Below are positions 17,227 to 26,920 of a stretch of 64,000 nt of DNA, one piece after another. The stretch covers positions 248,001 through 312,000 of the forward strand of contig NZ_JAAOXM010000005.1 in the NCBI RefSeq assembly GCF_011605345.1. The letters are read 5' to 3'. The stretch comes from Burkholderia sp. D-99 (GTDB lineage: Bacteria > Pseudomonadota > Gammaproteobacteria > Burkholderiales > Burkholderiaceae). The translations under genes and the position numbers were made by a program. The first letter of the stretch is position 1; every line of letters starts with the position of its first letter. A model generated the notes under the pieces. The model saw only the letters and a list, made by a program, of their open reading frames with translations. It had not been told where the DNA came from and did no database searches.

Positions 17227-18624
17227 ATGAGCGATTCGCAGTACCCATTTCTGGATGACTCGTCCGGCAATGCCATGCGGTTCGATACGGCGCAGGCAGA
17301 CCGTGCGTTGCGAGCATACCGGCCCATCGGCGGATGGATCGAGCGGCCGGACGACATGCAGCCGCAGCTCGAAGGCGACGTTCGCGCGGATGTGGTCGTC
17401 GTCGGCGGCGGCTTCGCGGGCCTGTCCACTGCGCTCGAACTGACTGCGCGCGGCGCCAGCGTCGTCGTGATCGAACGAGAGTTCGCGGGCTTCGGCGCGA
17501 GCGGCCGCAATGCCGGCTATCTCGCGGGCGGGCAGGGGCTCGAGTACGAACTGTTCGTGAAGCGCGTGGGGCGCGAGCAGGCGAAACGGATCGTCGGCTT
17601 CTACGACGAAGGCGTTGCCTACGTCGAGCGCAAGCTCGTCGAGTACGGGATCGACTGCGACTTTCGCGCGACAGGGATCATTCGCGCGGGCGTGCATCCG
17701 TCGCAGGAGAAGCGCCTGCGCGAGAACATGGAGATGGGCATTGCGCTCGGTTCTCCTGCCCGGTTTCTCGATGGCGCGGCGCTGCGCGCGCGCGGCATTC
17801 CGCCGGCGTTCCTGTTCGGTTGCCACCTGCCCGGCGGCGGCACGCTCGATCCCGGCAAGTATGTGACGGGCTTGCGGCGCGCCGCGCTCGCGGCAGGCGT
17901 GAGGCTCTACGAGAACACCGCGCTGCTCGACTTCGACCCGGGCAAGACCGTACGGGCCCGGACGGCGCGCGGCAGCGCAAGCGCGCCGGTCATGGTGCTT
18001 GCCACCAATGCGTATACGCCGCAACTCGGCTTGCTTGGCAACAAGGTGATGCCGCTGCGCGTGTCGGCGCTCGAAACCGAACCGCTTTCCGATGCGCAAC
18101 TGGCGATACTGGGCTGGCCGAATCGCGAGGGAATCGTGACACCGCACATGACGATGGAGAGCCACCGGCTCACCGCGCGCAATACGCTGTTGGTGACGAC
18201 CAAGCGGCTGGATTACGTCTATGGTTCGCGGACGCCGAACGTACCGGACGACGCGGCCTATCGCGCGCTGCTGGCGACGCTGCACGCGCGTTTCCCGCAA
18301 CTGGGCAACCTGCCGGTGCGTGCATGCTGGAGCGGCTATATCTCGGTTGCCAGCGATGCGCTGCCGGTGGTCGGCGCGACCGGCACGCATGGCAACGTGT
18401 TCTACACGGCCGGATGCTCGGGGCACGGCGTCGGCACGCAGTCGCTGATCGGGCAGGTGCTGGCAGACCGGATCCACGGCGCGGAGTCGCCGCTGCTCGC
18501 CGCGCTCACGCACCGCACGCCGTCGATGCCGCCGGAGCCGCTGCGCTGGTGTGCGATCAAGGCAGTGCTGGGCATCGCGAACCTGCTCGACGAGCGCGTG
18601 AACCGCCACGCGAATCGCGGATAG
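17227..18624 (+). CDS. DAO-family FAD-dependent amine/amino-acid oxidoreductase (PuuB/OrdL-like)
   Basis: A 465-residue flavoenzyme. The FAD-binding segment ADVVVVGGGFAGLSTALEL is at about residues 56-75, followed by a second signature GASGRNAGYLAGGQG, then a substrate domain, and the C-terminal VFYTAGCSGHGVGT. This arrangement matches gamma-glutamylputrescine oxidase and related DAO enzymes, which oxidise secondary or primary amines to imines. No export signal is seen, so it is cytoplasmic, unlike the two Tat-exported amine oxidoreductases. ATG 17227 has GGAGG five to nine bases upstream. It is 56 bases after the YCF48 gene and 34 before a TetR gene. Confidence 0.85.
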   Translation: MSDSQYPFLDDSSGNAMRFDTAQADRALRAYRPIGGWIERPDDMQPQLEGDVRADVVVVGGGFAGLSTALELTARGASVVVIEREFAGFGASGRNAGYLAGGQGLEYELFVKRVGREQAKRIVGFYDEGVAYVERKLVEYGIDCDFRATGIIRAGVHPSQEKRLRENMEMGIALGSPARFLDGAALRARGIPPAFLFGCHLPGGGTLDPGKYVTGLRRAALAAGVRLYENTALLDFDPGKTVRARTARGSASAPVMVLATNAYTPQLGLLGNKVMPLRVSALETEPLSDAQLAILGWPNREGIVTPHMTMESHRLTARNTLLVTTKRLDYVYGSRTPNVPDDAAYRALLATLHARFPQLGNLPVRACWSGYISVASDALPVVGATGTHGNVFYTAGCSGHGVGTQSLIGQVLADRIHGAESPLLAALTHRTPSMPPEPLRWCAIKAVLGIANLLDERVNRHANRG

Positions 18625-18658
18625 CGCCATCCAACACCATCACGACGAACCGGACACG

Positions 18659-19318
18659 ATGACCGAACCCAAAGCGCACCACGGTGGCAGAAGGCGGCGC
18701 GCGACGAGTGCCGCGTCGTCAGGCAGCAATCTCGACGGCATGCGGGCCCAGGGCCTGCGCACGCGCAACACGATCGTTCACGTCGCGCGGGAACTGCTGC
18801 TGAAAGGTGGCCCGCTGACCTTCTCGCAGCGCGCGGTCGCCGCCGGCGCCGGTATCAGCGTGAGCAATCTGCAGTACTACTTCCCGACCCGGCTGGCCGT
18901 GCTGCGGGCCGTGATCGAGCCGGCCATCGATGCGTACCTGGGCGAGCTGACGCGCATGCTCGACAGCGATGCCTCTCCCGACGACGTACTCGAACGCGTG
19001 CTGGCACGCTCGTTGAGCGATGCGAAAGATGCGCAATACGGCGCGTTGTTCAGGCATTTCCTGTCGTTCGCCGCCATCGATCCCGAATGCCTCAAACTGT
19101 TCGACGGATGGTACGACACACTGACGCGCGAGATCGCGAAGCTGTTGCGCACCGTCAATCCGGCGTTCGACGCGGCCGACAGCCTGCACGTTGCCACGCT
19201 GTTGATTGCGACTGCTGATGGCCTGACGATGCAAACCGGGTCAGCGCGATTTACGCAGAGGCTCGATGTGATGTTCATGGAGACGGCCCGTCGTCTCATC
19301 TACGGAACGCGACCTTGA
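18659..19318 (+). CDS. TetR/AcrR family transcriptional regulator (second copy)
   Basis: A 219-residue regulator with an N-terminal helix-turn-helix (FSQRAVAAGAGISVSNLQYYFPTRLAVLRAVI, about residues 55-90) nearly identical in its recognition helix to the product at 2918; both share the preceding GMRAQGLRTRNTIV/GLRAQGVRTRKLIV segment. The ligand domain is more diverged (FLSFAAIDPECLKLFDGWYDTLT versus FVSFASIDPECARLIDEWYASLT). It is last in the plus-strand run that begins with the envelope genes. The pair probably share DNA targets but may sense different ligands. Confidence 0.9.
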   Translation: MTEPKAHHGGRRRRATSAASSGSNLDGMRAQGLRTRNTIVHVARELLLKGGPLTFSQRAVAAGAGISVSNLQYYFPTRLAVLRAVIEPAIDAYLGELTRMLDSDASPDDVLERVLARSLSDAKDAQYGALFRHFLSFAAIDPECLKLFDGWYDTLTREIAKLLRTVNPAFDAADSLHVATLLIATADGLTMQTGSARFTQRLDVMFMETARRLIYGTRP

Positions 19319-19624
19319 GGCAACGCCCTGCGGTGACAGTGCGTAGCCGCGCAACGAACCCGTGGGGTACGCGCCGGCGTGCTGCTCCGCATGTCGGGCC
19401 GTCGGCGTCGGGCCCTTGGTTGCCATCCGGCCAGCGCGGACGCGTTCTTTGCGTCCAGTGCCGGAAAGAGCAGCCACGCGGCTAGCGACAACGCACTCCA
19501 CGGCAGTTCCGACAGCGCGATGTCGATGCCGAGCGCCGAGCAGCGGGCCGTCGCTTTCCGTTGCACGTCAACCGCCGCTGCACACGTCATCTGCAGGTGA
19601 GCGGCCCCACCGCATTCGCCGCAA
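19319..19624. other. Intergenic space between convergent regulator genes
   Basis: No credible gene, repeat or T-tailed hairpin is seen between the TetR stop and the stop of the PucR-like gene. Several short overlapping frames are open only because of the GC content. Confidence 0.3.
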
Positions 19625-20878
19625 TCAATCCGGATCGCTGGCGATCCAGTACAGCACCTCCAGCGCGGCCGCGACGTGCAGGCGCTGCTGCGCGAGCGGG
19701 CGGGGCAGCAGCGACTCGGCGCGCTCGAGACGGCGCAGCAGCGTGTTGCGGTGAACATGGGTTTTCTCGGCCGCGTCGGTCACGCTGCAGCCTTCCGCGA
19801 GAAACGCGCGCAGCGCAGCGCGCAGCGACTTGTCGGCGGTGGCCAGTTCGCCCAGCGTATTGGTGACGAACTGTTGTACGGACTCCATATGGTTCGTCAT
19901 CAGCGCGATCAGGCTCATGCTGTCCGCATGCACCACGCCGACGCCGGCATGCAGCCGGCCGAGCAGCCGCTGCGTCGCCAGTGCGTCCAGATGACCGTGC
20001 CGGAATCCTTCCATGCCGCTGCCGGCGGTCGCGACGGCCATGTGCACGCCGGGCAGCGGGTTGATCGCGCGCTGCAACCAGGACATGTCGAGCGGTTTGC
20101 CGTCGTGATACGTCCAGACCCACAGCGTCGCCGTGTTCGCGACGACGACCAGTGCATTGCGCGTGCCCGAGCATTGGGCCAGTGCATCGGCCGCCCGCTC
20201 CAGCAGCCCCAGTTCGATATCGGCTTCCTCGCTCCAGACGATCGCGGCATGATGGCGCTGCTCCAGCGTATAGCCGAGACGCCGGCTGGCCTCCTGCGCG
20301 CCGATGGCCGTGCCTTCGACGATCTGCGTGACCAGTTCGCGACGGTCGGCGTGCGTGCCGCGCAGTCGCGCTTCGCGTTCGGCGCGCATGAACTCCGCCA
20401 TGCCCACCATGTTGGTGTCGATGAAAGTCGCGATCGAACGTGACGACACGGCCAGGAACTCGCGCAGTTCTTCCGGGTCCTGGGTCAACGCGAACGCGAG
20501 CTCCATCCAGCGTTGCCACAGGACGCTCTGTGACGAACGGGCCGCGACGAACACAAGGTCGGTCAGGCCGCGCCGCACCAGTTCCTGCGCACTGCTCAGC
20601 ATGTCGGCGGACAGAAAGCGGGATACCGGCGCGCAAGGGTTTTCGAGGTTGGAGGTTGCCCAGTGAATCAGCCCGTTGCGGTTGATCCGCCGCACGGCCG
20701 CCGCGAGCACGGGGTCGCTCATCGTCGGGCTGGTCGCCACGTTCTCCTTGTCCAGTTCCTGCAGCCATTCCGTCTGCACATTCAGCGCGATTTCGGCACC
20801 CTGGCGCATCAATTCCCGGATGCGGAGTGACGGCATCGGCCATGGCGGCGGGGTAACGGGAGGAAGATTCTGGGACAT
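19625..20878 (-). CDS. PucR/CdaR-type transcriptional regulator
   Basis: A 417-residue regulator. The C-terminal 60 residues carry the PucR-type helix-turn-helix: LRAFLAEGCSVTDAAEKTHVHRNTLLRRLERAESLL. The middle, around DIELGLLERAADALAQCSG through GVHMAVATAGSG, resembles the GGDEF-like domain of the family, and the N-terminal half is helical. ATG 20878 was preferred to an upstream TTG at 20908. The gene faces the Baeyer-Villiger monooxygenase gene across a 139-base divergent region that holds a perfect palindrome (20902-20916). It is therefore the likely activator of the 21018-28615 catabolic run, responding to substrate or product. Confidence 0.83.
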   Translation of the reverse strand: MSQNLPPVTPPPWPMPSLRIRELMRQGAEIALNVQTEWLQELDKENVATSPTMSDPVLAAAVRRINRNGLIHWATSNLENPCAPVSRFLSADMLSSAQELVRRGLTDLVFVAARSSQSVLWQRWMELAFALTQDPEELREFLAVSSRSIATFIDTNMVGMAEFMRAEREARLRGTHADRRELVTQIVEGTAIGAQEASRRLGYTLEQRHHAAIVWSEEADIELGLLERAADALAQCSGTRNALVVVANTATLWVWTYHDGKPLDMSWLQRAINPLPGVHMAVATAGSGMEGFRHGHLDALATQRLLGRLHAGVGVVHADSMSLIALMTNHMESVQQFVTNTLGELATADKSLRAALRAFLAEGCSVTDAAEKTHVHRNTLLRRLERAESLLPRPLAQQRLHVAAALEVLYWIASDPD

Positions 20879-20901
20879 GGCGGGCAACACGCAGGTGAAG
20901 A

Positions 20902-20916
20902 GGTGCAAGTTGCACC
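20902..20916. promoter_or_regulatory. Palindrome in the divergent promoter region of the PucR-like gene
   Basis: GGTGCAA-G-TTGCACC is a perfect 7-bp inverted repeat 24 bases before ATG 20878 and about 100 before GTG 21018. Its place in a divergent regulator/target region suggests an operator for the PucR-like protein. Confidence 0.5.
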
Positions 20917-21017
20917 AATTGTAGTCGCGTACTGTGCGTTCGACACCTTGTTCGGCGCAATTCGGTTGATAACAATAACGTCACATCGCGCATTTCGACG
21001 CAATCTGGAGACACGCC

Positions 21018-22544
21018 GTGACCGTACACCCTCTTCCGTCCACCGAGCATGTGGATGTGCTCATCGTAGGCGCCGGCCTTTCCGGGATCGGCGTTGCCCG
21101 TCAACTCGAGACGGACCGTCCCGGCACGACGTACCTCATTCTGGAAGCGCGTGCCGCGACCGGCGGCACGTGGGACCTGTTCCGTTATCCGGGCATCCGC
21201 TCCGACTCGGACATGCACACCTACGGCTACGGTTTCAAGCCTTGGGCCGACAAGAAGGCGATCGCCGGTGCGGATTCGATCCTTGCGTACCTGAGAGAGA
21301 CGGCGACCGAATACGGGATCGATCGTCACATCCGCATGAATCACAAGGTGATCCAGGCAAGCTGGTCGAGTGCGCAGGCGCTGTGGAGCGTCGAAGTCGA
21401 GCGCCTCGATACCGGCGAACGCAAGACGATCCTGGCCAAGTGGTTCTTCAGCGCCGCAGGGTTCTATCGCCATGACGAAGGCTACACGCCGAAGCTCGAC
21501 GGGATCGAGAACTTCGGCGGCCCGGTGGTTCACCCGCAGCACTGGCCGGAAGATCTCGACTACAGCGGCAAGCGCGTGGTGGTGATCGGCAGTGGCGCGA
21601 CTGCCGTCACGCTGTTGCCGGCCATGGCCGGCAAGGCCGGGCACGTCACGATGCTGCAGCGCACGCCGACCTACGTGGTGAGCCTGCCGTCGGAAGACAT
21701 CATCGCCAATACGCTGCGCAAGATCATGCCGCACAAGTGGGCCTATGCGATCGTGCGTCGGAAGAATGTCGCGATTTCCCGCTTCATCTGGCGCTTCTGC
21801 CGGTCGCGTCCGCAGGCAGCACGGCGCCTGATCCGCTACCTGAACAAGCGCCAGTTGCCGAAGGATTATCCGGTCGACGTCCACTTCAACCCGCCGTACA
21901 ACCCGTGGGACCAGCGCCTGTGCGCGGTGCCGGACGGCGATCTCTTCAAGTCGCTTCGCGATGGCCGTGCATCGGTCGTGACGGACCGTATCAAGACCTT
22001 CACGGAAACGGGCATCGTGCTGGAATCCGGGCAGACCTTGCCCGCCGATATCATCGTCACGGCGACCGGGCTCAGCGTCAGATTCTTCGGCGGGATCAAG
22101 CTGGTGGTCGACGGCGAGCCGGTCGATCTCCACAGCAAGGTGGCTTTCAAGGGCATGATGCTCAGCGGCGTGCCGAACTTCGGGTTCTCGATCGGCTATA
22201 CGAATTCGTCGTGGACGATGAAGGTCGGGCTGCTGGCCGAACACTTCTGTCGTTTGCTGACGCATATGGAGCGCGGCGGCTACGCGGTCTGCATGCCCGA
22301 ATTGCCGGCCGCCGACATGCCGACGCGACCGCTGCTCGATTTCGGTGCCGGCTACGTCCAGCGTGCGATCGGCGGCCTGCCGCGACAGGGCCCGGGCACG
22401 CCGTGGGTCATGTCGATGGACTATCACGTCGACGTCAAGATATTGCGGCATGGCCCGGTCGAAGATCCTAACCTGCGTTTCCGGCACGCGCCGGCAGCAG
22501 GCGGCACGGATCGCGTCGAGGCCCGCCGGGCCGTCGGAGCCTGA
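21018..22544 (+). CDS. Flavin-binding Baeyer-Villiger monooxygenase (EthA-like)
   Basis: A 508-residue FAD/NADPH monooxygenase that inserts oxygen next to a ketone to give an ester or lactone. FAD motif GAGLSG at 18-23, NADPH motif GSGATA at 191-196 and, between them, the type I BVMO fingerprint FGGPVVHPQHW at 166-176 (F-x-G-x3-H-x3-W). GTG 21018 is preceded by CTGGAG. The next gene, an alpha/beta hydrolase, starts two bases after the stop, so ketone oxidation and ester hydrolysis are translationally coupled. The divergent PucR-like gene probably controls it. The protein is shorter and closer to EthA and acetone/phenylacetone-type enzymes than to flavin N-monooxygenases, but S- or N-oxidation cannot be excluded. 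Confidence 0.9.
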   Translation: MTVHPLPSTEHVDVLIVGAGLSGIGVARQLETDRPGTTYLILEARAATGGTWDLFRYPGIRSDSDMHTYGYGFKPWADKKAIAGADSILAYLRETATEYGIDRHIRMNHKVIQASWSSAQALWSVEVERLDTGERKTILAKWFFSAAGFYRHDEGYTPKLDGIENFGGPVVHPQHWPEDLDYSGKRVVVIGSGATAVTLLPAMAGKAGHVTMLQRTPTYVVSLPSEDIIANTLRKIMPHKWAYAIVRRKNVAISRFIWRFCRSRPQAARRLIRYLNKRQLPKDYPVDVHFNPPYNPWDQRLCAVPDGDLFKSLRDGRASVVTDRIKTFTETGIVLESGQTLPADIIVTATGLSVRFFGGIKLVVDGEPVDLHSKVAFKGMMLSGVPNFGFSIGYTNSSWTMKVGLLAEHFCRLLTHMERGGYAVCMPELPAADMPTRPLLDFGAGYVQRAIGGLPRQGPGTPWVMSMDYHVDVKILRHGPVEDPNLRFRHAPAAGGTDRVEARRAVGA

Positions 22545-22546
22545 TC

Positions 22547-23503
22547 ATGACGATCCACGCCATGGAACAGATCCAGGACGCGTTCTGCGACCTGCCGAGC
22601 GGGGTGCGCCTCTGCTATCGCACCTACGGGCCCGACGACGGCGAGCCGTTGCTGCTGATCGCGGGCATGACGCTCCAGCTGACCTTCTGGCCGCCTGCGC
22701 TGATCGGCGCGCTGATTCAATGCGGCTATCGCGTGATCGTGTTCGACAATCGCGATGTCGGGCGCTCGTCCCGCATTCCGCGGCCGGGGCCGAGCGTGCT
22801 CCGGCAATTCCTGCGCCGGCCAGTCAAGGACGGCTACGACCTGGAAGACATGGCGCAGGACACGATCGGCTTGCTCGACAACCTGCAGGTGGCGCGCGCG
22901 CACGTCGTCGGCATGTCGATGGGCGGCATGATCGGCCAGGTGCTCGCCGCGCGTCATCCGCAACGCGTGCTGTCGCTCACCTCCATCATCTCCACGACCG
23001 GTGCGCGCAAGGTCGGCCAGCCGGCCATGTCGAGCATGATGATGCTGACCGCACCGCCGCCGCGCACGCGCGATGCGGCGGTGGAGCAGTACAGCCGCAT
23101 CATGGCCCACATCGGCACGCAGGCATATCCCGCGGACGACGCCGCACGGCGCGCGTACGCGGCGCAGGCATGGGACCGCGGCCAGCAGGCGCGCGACCAC
23201 GAGAGCACGACCCGCCAGATCGGCGCGATCATCAATTCAGGAGATCGAACCGATGAAATCCGGCGAATCCAGGCGCCGACGCTGGTCGTACACGGCGATC
23301 GAGACCTGCTGGTCGCGCCCAGCGGAGGTGTCGCGACCGCTGCCGCCATCCCGGGAGCCGACATGGTCATGGTGCGGGGCATGGGGCATGACATTCCCGA
23401 TGGCGTCGTGCCGCTGCTGACGAGCCTGATCGACGGCCATATCCGGCGCCGTGCGACGTGCGCTGCCGCGGAACCCGCGCGCGCCGGCAGGCACATTGCG
23501 TGA
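22547..23503 (+). CDS. Alpha/beta hydrolase, probable esterase
   Basis: A 318-residue alpha/beta-hydrolase. The nucleophile elbow is GMSMGG with Ser124; the acid is probably D251 or D253 in HGDRD; the base is H281 in GMGHD. The oxyanion region is LLIAGMTLQLTFWP. The gene starts two bases after the BVMO stop, so the ester made by the BVMO is the natural substrate. The C-terminal 20 residues are Ala/Arg-rich and probably disordered. An in-frame ATG at 22562 is a possible alternative start. A 166-base gap separates it from the aldehyde dehydrogenase start. Confidence 0.88.
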   Translation: MTIHAMEQIQDAFCDLPSGVRLCYRTYGPDDGEPLLLIAGMTLQLTFWPPALIGALIQCGYRVIVFDNRDVGRSSRIPRPGPSVLRQFLRRPVKDGYDLEDMAQDTIGLLDNLQVARAHVVGMSMGGMIGQVLAARHPQRVLSLTSIISTTGARKVGQPAMSSMMMLTAPPPRTRDAAVEQYSRIMAHIGTQAYPADDAARRAYAAQAWDRGQQARDHESTTRQIGAIINSGDRTDEIRRIQAPTLVVHGDRDLLVAPSGGVATAAAIPGADMVMVRGMGHDIPDGVVPLLTSLIDGHIRRRATCAAAEPARAGRHIA

Positions 23504-23669
23504 GCCGGTTCGCCCGCGGCACGCGGACCGGGGGAGACGGCGTGGCGCGGCGCTCGCGCAATCGCCGCCAAGAGAACTGCCCCAAGGCAGCGTGAAAACC
23601 AGGAACACCTTGCAAGACGCTTGTCGTGATGCGACGCGATCGCACGATCGACAAACAGGAGGAGACACC

Positions 23670-25091
23670 ATGCATCAAGGCTACCCGACCGACCTTGCGG
23701 CCCGCTTCGAGCGCCAGCGCCGCGCCTTCGCGCTGGAGCCGAACCCGACGCTGGCCACCCGGCTGGCGCGCCTCGAACGGCTGGCCGCGTGGCTCGATGC
23801 GCACGAGCACGACATCGTGCGCGCCATCGACACCGATTTTCAGGGCCGCTCCGCTCACGAGACGCGGCTTGCGGAGGTGTTCGTCGTGCGCGCCGGCATC
23901 CGGCATGCGCGCCGGCACCTGAAGCACTGGATGCGGGCGCGCCGCGTATCGACCGCGCTGCATTTCCGTCCCGGCCACAACCGGCTCATGCCGCAACCGC
24001 TGGGCGTGACGGGCATCATCTCGCCGTGGAATTACCCGCTGCAGCTTTCGCTCGGGCCGGCACTCGCGGCGCTTGCCGCCGGCAATCGCGTCCTGATCAA
24101 GCCGTCCGAGCTCACGCCCGCGCTGTCCGACCTGCTCGCGTCGATGGCGCGCGAGACCTTTGCACCGGACGAACTGGACGTCGTAGCGGGCGACGTCGAA
24201 CTCGGCAAGGCGTTTGCGAGCCTGCCGTTCGATCACCTGTTCTTCACCGGTTCGACCCAGGTGGGGCGTGTCGTCGCACAGGCGGCCGCGGCCAACCTGA
24301 CGCCCGTGACGCTCGAGCTCGGCGGCAAATCGCCGGCCATCCTCGATGCGTCGTGCAACGTCGCGGTGGCCGCGCAGCGCATCGCGTTCGGCAAGCTGCT
24401 GAACGCGGGCCAGACCTGCGTCGCGCCCGATTACCTGCTCGTGCCCACCGGCACGGCCGACAGCGTCGCGTCGCAACTGGCGCGCGCCGTCGCGCGCCTG
24501 TATCCGACGCTGGCCGCCAATCCCGACTACACGGCCATCATCAGCGAACGCCACCGCGCGCGCCTCGCCGACATGGTCGATGAAGCGCGTCGCGCGGGCG
24601 CGCGCATCCTCGAAGTCAACCCGGCCGGCGAATCGTTTGTCATGTCGTCGCGCAAGCTCGCGCCCACGATCGTGGTTGGCGCACCGGCCGACACGCGGCT
24701 GATGAACGAAGAGATCTTCGGCCCCGTCCTGCCGATCGTCGAATACGCGAATCTGGACGATGCGCTGGCCTGGATTCAGGGCCGCGCGCGTCCGCTGGCG
24801 TTGTACTGGTTCGGCGAAGACGCGTCGCGCCGCGATCGCGTGCTGCGCGAGACGGTGTCCGGCGGCGTCACGATCAACGACTGCCTGTGGCACCTGGTAC
24901 AGGAGAACCAGCCGTTCGGCGGCGTCGGGCAGAGCGGCATGGGCGCCTATCACGGGCGATGGGGCTTCGACACCTTCAGCAAACTGAAGCCGGTGTTTCA
25001 CCAGGCCCGCTGGAACGGCGCCGTGCTGTTCCATCCTCCGTACGGACGCGTCTTCGATTTGCTGCTGCGCACGCTGTCGCGAATCGCGTGA
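23670..25091 (+). CDS. Aldehyde dehydrogenase (coniferyl aldehyde dehydrogenase-like)
   Basis: A 473-residue NAD(P)-dependent enzyme oxidising an aldehyde to the acid. Visible features are ISPWNYPLQL (120s), the general base E216 in TLELGGKSP, and the nucleophile C250 in NAGQTCVAPDY, with the C-terminal GGVGQSGMGAYHG. The short length and the PDY after the cysteine match the class 3/coniferyl group rather than betaine-type enzymes. AGGAGGAG stands just before ATG 23670; the frame is open farther upstream but without a site. It would consume the aldehyde formed by the GMC dehydrogenase encoded next. The last helix is hydrophobic and basic, possibly membrane-associated. Confidence 0.9.
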   Translation: MHQGYPTDLAARFERQRRAFALEPNPTLATRLARLERLAAWLDAHEHDIVRAIDTDFQGRSAHETRLAEVFVVRAGIRHARRHLKHWMRARRVSTALHFRPGHNRLMPQPLGVTGIISPWNYPLQLSLGPALAALAAGNRVLIKPSELTPALSDLLASMARETFAPDELDVVAGDVELGKAFASLPFDHLFFTGSTQVGRVVAQAAAANLTPVTLELGGKSPAILDASCNVAVAAQRIAFGKLLNAGQTCVAPDYLLVPTGTADSVASQLARAVARLYPTLAANPDYTAIISERHRARLADMVDEARRAGARILEVNPAGESFVMSSRKLAPTIVVGAPADTRLMNEEIFGPVLPIVEYANLDDALAWIQGRARPLALYWFGEDASRRDRVLRETVSGGVTINDCLWHLVQENQPFGGVGQSGMGAYHGRWGFDTFSKLKPVFHQARWNGAVLFHPPYGRVFDLLLRTLSRIA

Positions 25092-25120
25092 CTTCCGAAT
25101 CCTGTATCGAGAGAAATGCC

Positions 25121-26791
25121 ATGAATCATCAGTTCGACTACATCGTCGTGGGCGGCGGCTCGGGCGGCAGCGTGGTAGCAGGGCGCCTGACCGAAGACCC
25201 GGACACCACTGTCTGCCTGCTGGAGGCGGGCGGCGGCGGCAACGACATGGCGATCAACATCCCGGCGGGCACCGTCGCGATGCTGCCGACCCACCTCAAC
25301 AACTGGGCGTTCGATACGGTGCCGCAGCGCGGGCTTGGCGGGCGTGTCGGCTATCAGCCGCGCGGCAAGGCGCTGGGCGGCTCGTCCGCGATCAACGCGA
25401 TGGTCTACATTCGTGGCCACCGCAGCGACTACGACACGTGGGCCGCGCTCGGCAATCCCGGCTGGTCGTACGACGAAGTGCTGCCGTACTTTCGCCTGAG
25501 CGAGCATAACGAGCGCATCGACGACGCGTGGCACGGCCAGGACGGCCCGCTGTGGGTCAGCGACCTGCGTTCCGACAATCCGTTCCAGGCGCGCTTCCTG
25601 GCGGCGGCCCGCCAGGCCGGCCTGCCGCTGACGGACGATTTCAACGGCGCGCAGCAGGAAGGCGTCGGCATCTACCAGGTCACGCAGAAGCAGGGCGAAC
25701 GGTGGAGCGCGGCGAAGGGCTATCTGTTCCCCCACCTCGGCAAACGCGCCAATCTCGCCGTCGAAACGCACGCGCAGGTCCGGCGCATCCTGTTCGAGGG
25801 CAAGCGCGCGGTGGGCGTGGAAGTGCTGCAGAAAGGCACGTTGAAGACCTTCCGCGCCCGGCGCGAGGTGGTGCTGGCAGCGGGCGCGCTGCAGACGCCG
25901 CAACTGCTGATGCTGTCCGGTATCGGCCCGAATGGCGAGCTCGCGCGGTTTGGCATCGAGACGCTGCACCATCTGCCCGGCGTGGGCCGCAACCTGCAGG
26001 ATCACCCCGACTTCATCTTCAGTTACCGCACGCGCAGCCTCGATACGATGGGCATCTCGGTGGGCGGCAGCGCGCGGATGCTGCGCGAGATCATGCGCTT
26101 TCGCCGTGAGCGGCGCGGCATGCTGACGTCGAATTTCGCCGAAGGCGGTGCGTTCCTGAAGACGCAACCCGGCCTCGACGCGCCCGACATCCAGCTGCAT
26201 TTCCTGGTGGCGCTGGTCGACGACCACGCGCGGCGCATGCACCTGGGCCACGGGCTGTCGTGCCACGTGTGCCTGCTGCGCCCGCGCAGCCGCGGCTCGG
26301 TCACGCTGCTCAGCCGCGACCCGGCCGACGCGCCGCTGATCGATCCCGCGTTCCTCGACGATCCGCGCGACCTGGAGGACATGGTGGCGGGCTTCAAGAT
26401 CACGCGCGGCCTCATGAACGCGCCTGCGCTCGCGGAGTGGATCACGCGGGACATGTTCACGCGCGACGTGCACAGCGACGACGAGATCCGCGCCGTGCTG
26501 CGCAAGCGCACGGATACCGTCTATCACCCGGTCGGCACCTGCCGCATGGGGCAGGACGCGATGGCCGTGGTCGATCCGCAGTTGCGCGTGCATGGCCTCG
26601 ACGGGCTGCGCATCGTCGATGCATCGGTGATGCCGACACTGATCGGCGGCAACACCAATGCGCCCACCATCATGATCGCGGAGAAGGCGGTCGACATGAT
26701 GCGCGGCGTTAGCCGGGTGGCATCCGCGGCGGGCGCGACGGCGGCGGAAACACACCGGTACACGACGTCGGGCATCGAGACCGGCCGATAG
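25121..26791 (+). CDS. GMC oxidoreductase, alcohol (choline) dehydrogenase-like
   Basis: A 556-residue FAD flavoenzyme of the glucose-methanol-choline family, oxidising an alcohol to an aldehyde or ketone. N-terminal FAD motif GGGSGG at 11-16, then GKALGGSSAINAMVYIRG, the GAL-TPQLLMLSGIGP signature, and the C-terminal active-site pair H (in TVYHPVGTCRMG) and N (in LIGGNTNAPT). Relatives include AlkJ, which feeds electrons to the respiratory chain. ATG 25121 is 29 bases after the aldehyde dehydrogenase stop. In the pathway it could oxidise either the starting alcohol to the ketone used by the BVMO or the alcohol released by the hydrolase. Confidence 0.9.
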   Translation: MNHQFDYIVVGGGSGGSVVAGRLTEDPDTTVCLLEAGGGGNDMAINIPAGTVAMLPTHLNNWAFDTVPQRGLGGRVGYQPRGKALGGSSAINAMVYIRGHRSDYDTWAALGNPGWSYDEVLPYFRLSEHNERIDDAWHGQDGPLWVSDLRSDNPFQARFLAAARQAGLPLTDDFNGAQQEGVGIYQVTQKQGERWSAAKGYLFPHLGKRANLAVETHAQVRRILFEGKRAVGVEVLQKGTLKTFRARREVVLAAGALQTPQLLMLSGIGPNGELARFGIETLHHLPGVGRNLQDHPDFIFSYRTRSLDTMGISVGGSARMLREIMRFRRERRGMLTSNFAEGGAFLKTQPGLDAPDIQLHFLVALVDDHARRMHLGHGLSCHVCLLRPRSRGSVTLLSRDPADAPLIDPAFLDDPRDLEDMVAGFKITRGLMNAPALAEWITRDMFTRDVHSDDEIRAVLRKRTDTVYHPVGTCRMGQDAMAVVDPQLRVHGLDGLRIVDASVMPTLIGGNTNAPTIMIAEKAVDMMRGVSRVASAAGATAAETHRYTTSGIETGR

Positions 26792-26920
26792 GGTGACAGT
26801 CCGATGGCCGTCAGCGTCGGACGTTCACCCGGCCAAACGAATGCGTGCATGCAGCGTCGGGACGACCGGTCCCGCCGATGCGATTTATCACCCGCAGTTT
26901 TGACGAAGAGTTGCCGAACC

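Noticed and set aside
19587..22487. 966-codon open frame on the minus strand antisense to the BVMO gene
   Set aside because: It has the Arg/His/Ala-rich composition of a high-GC shadow frame and overlaps two clear genes; its only real part is in other frames.
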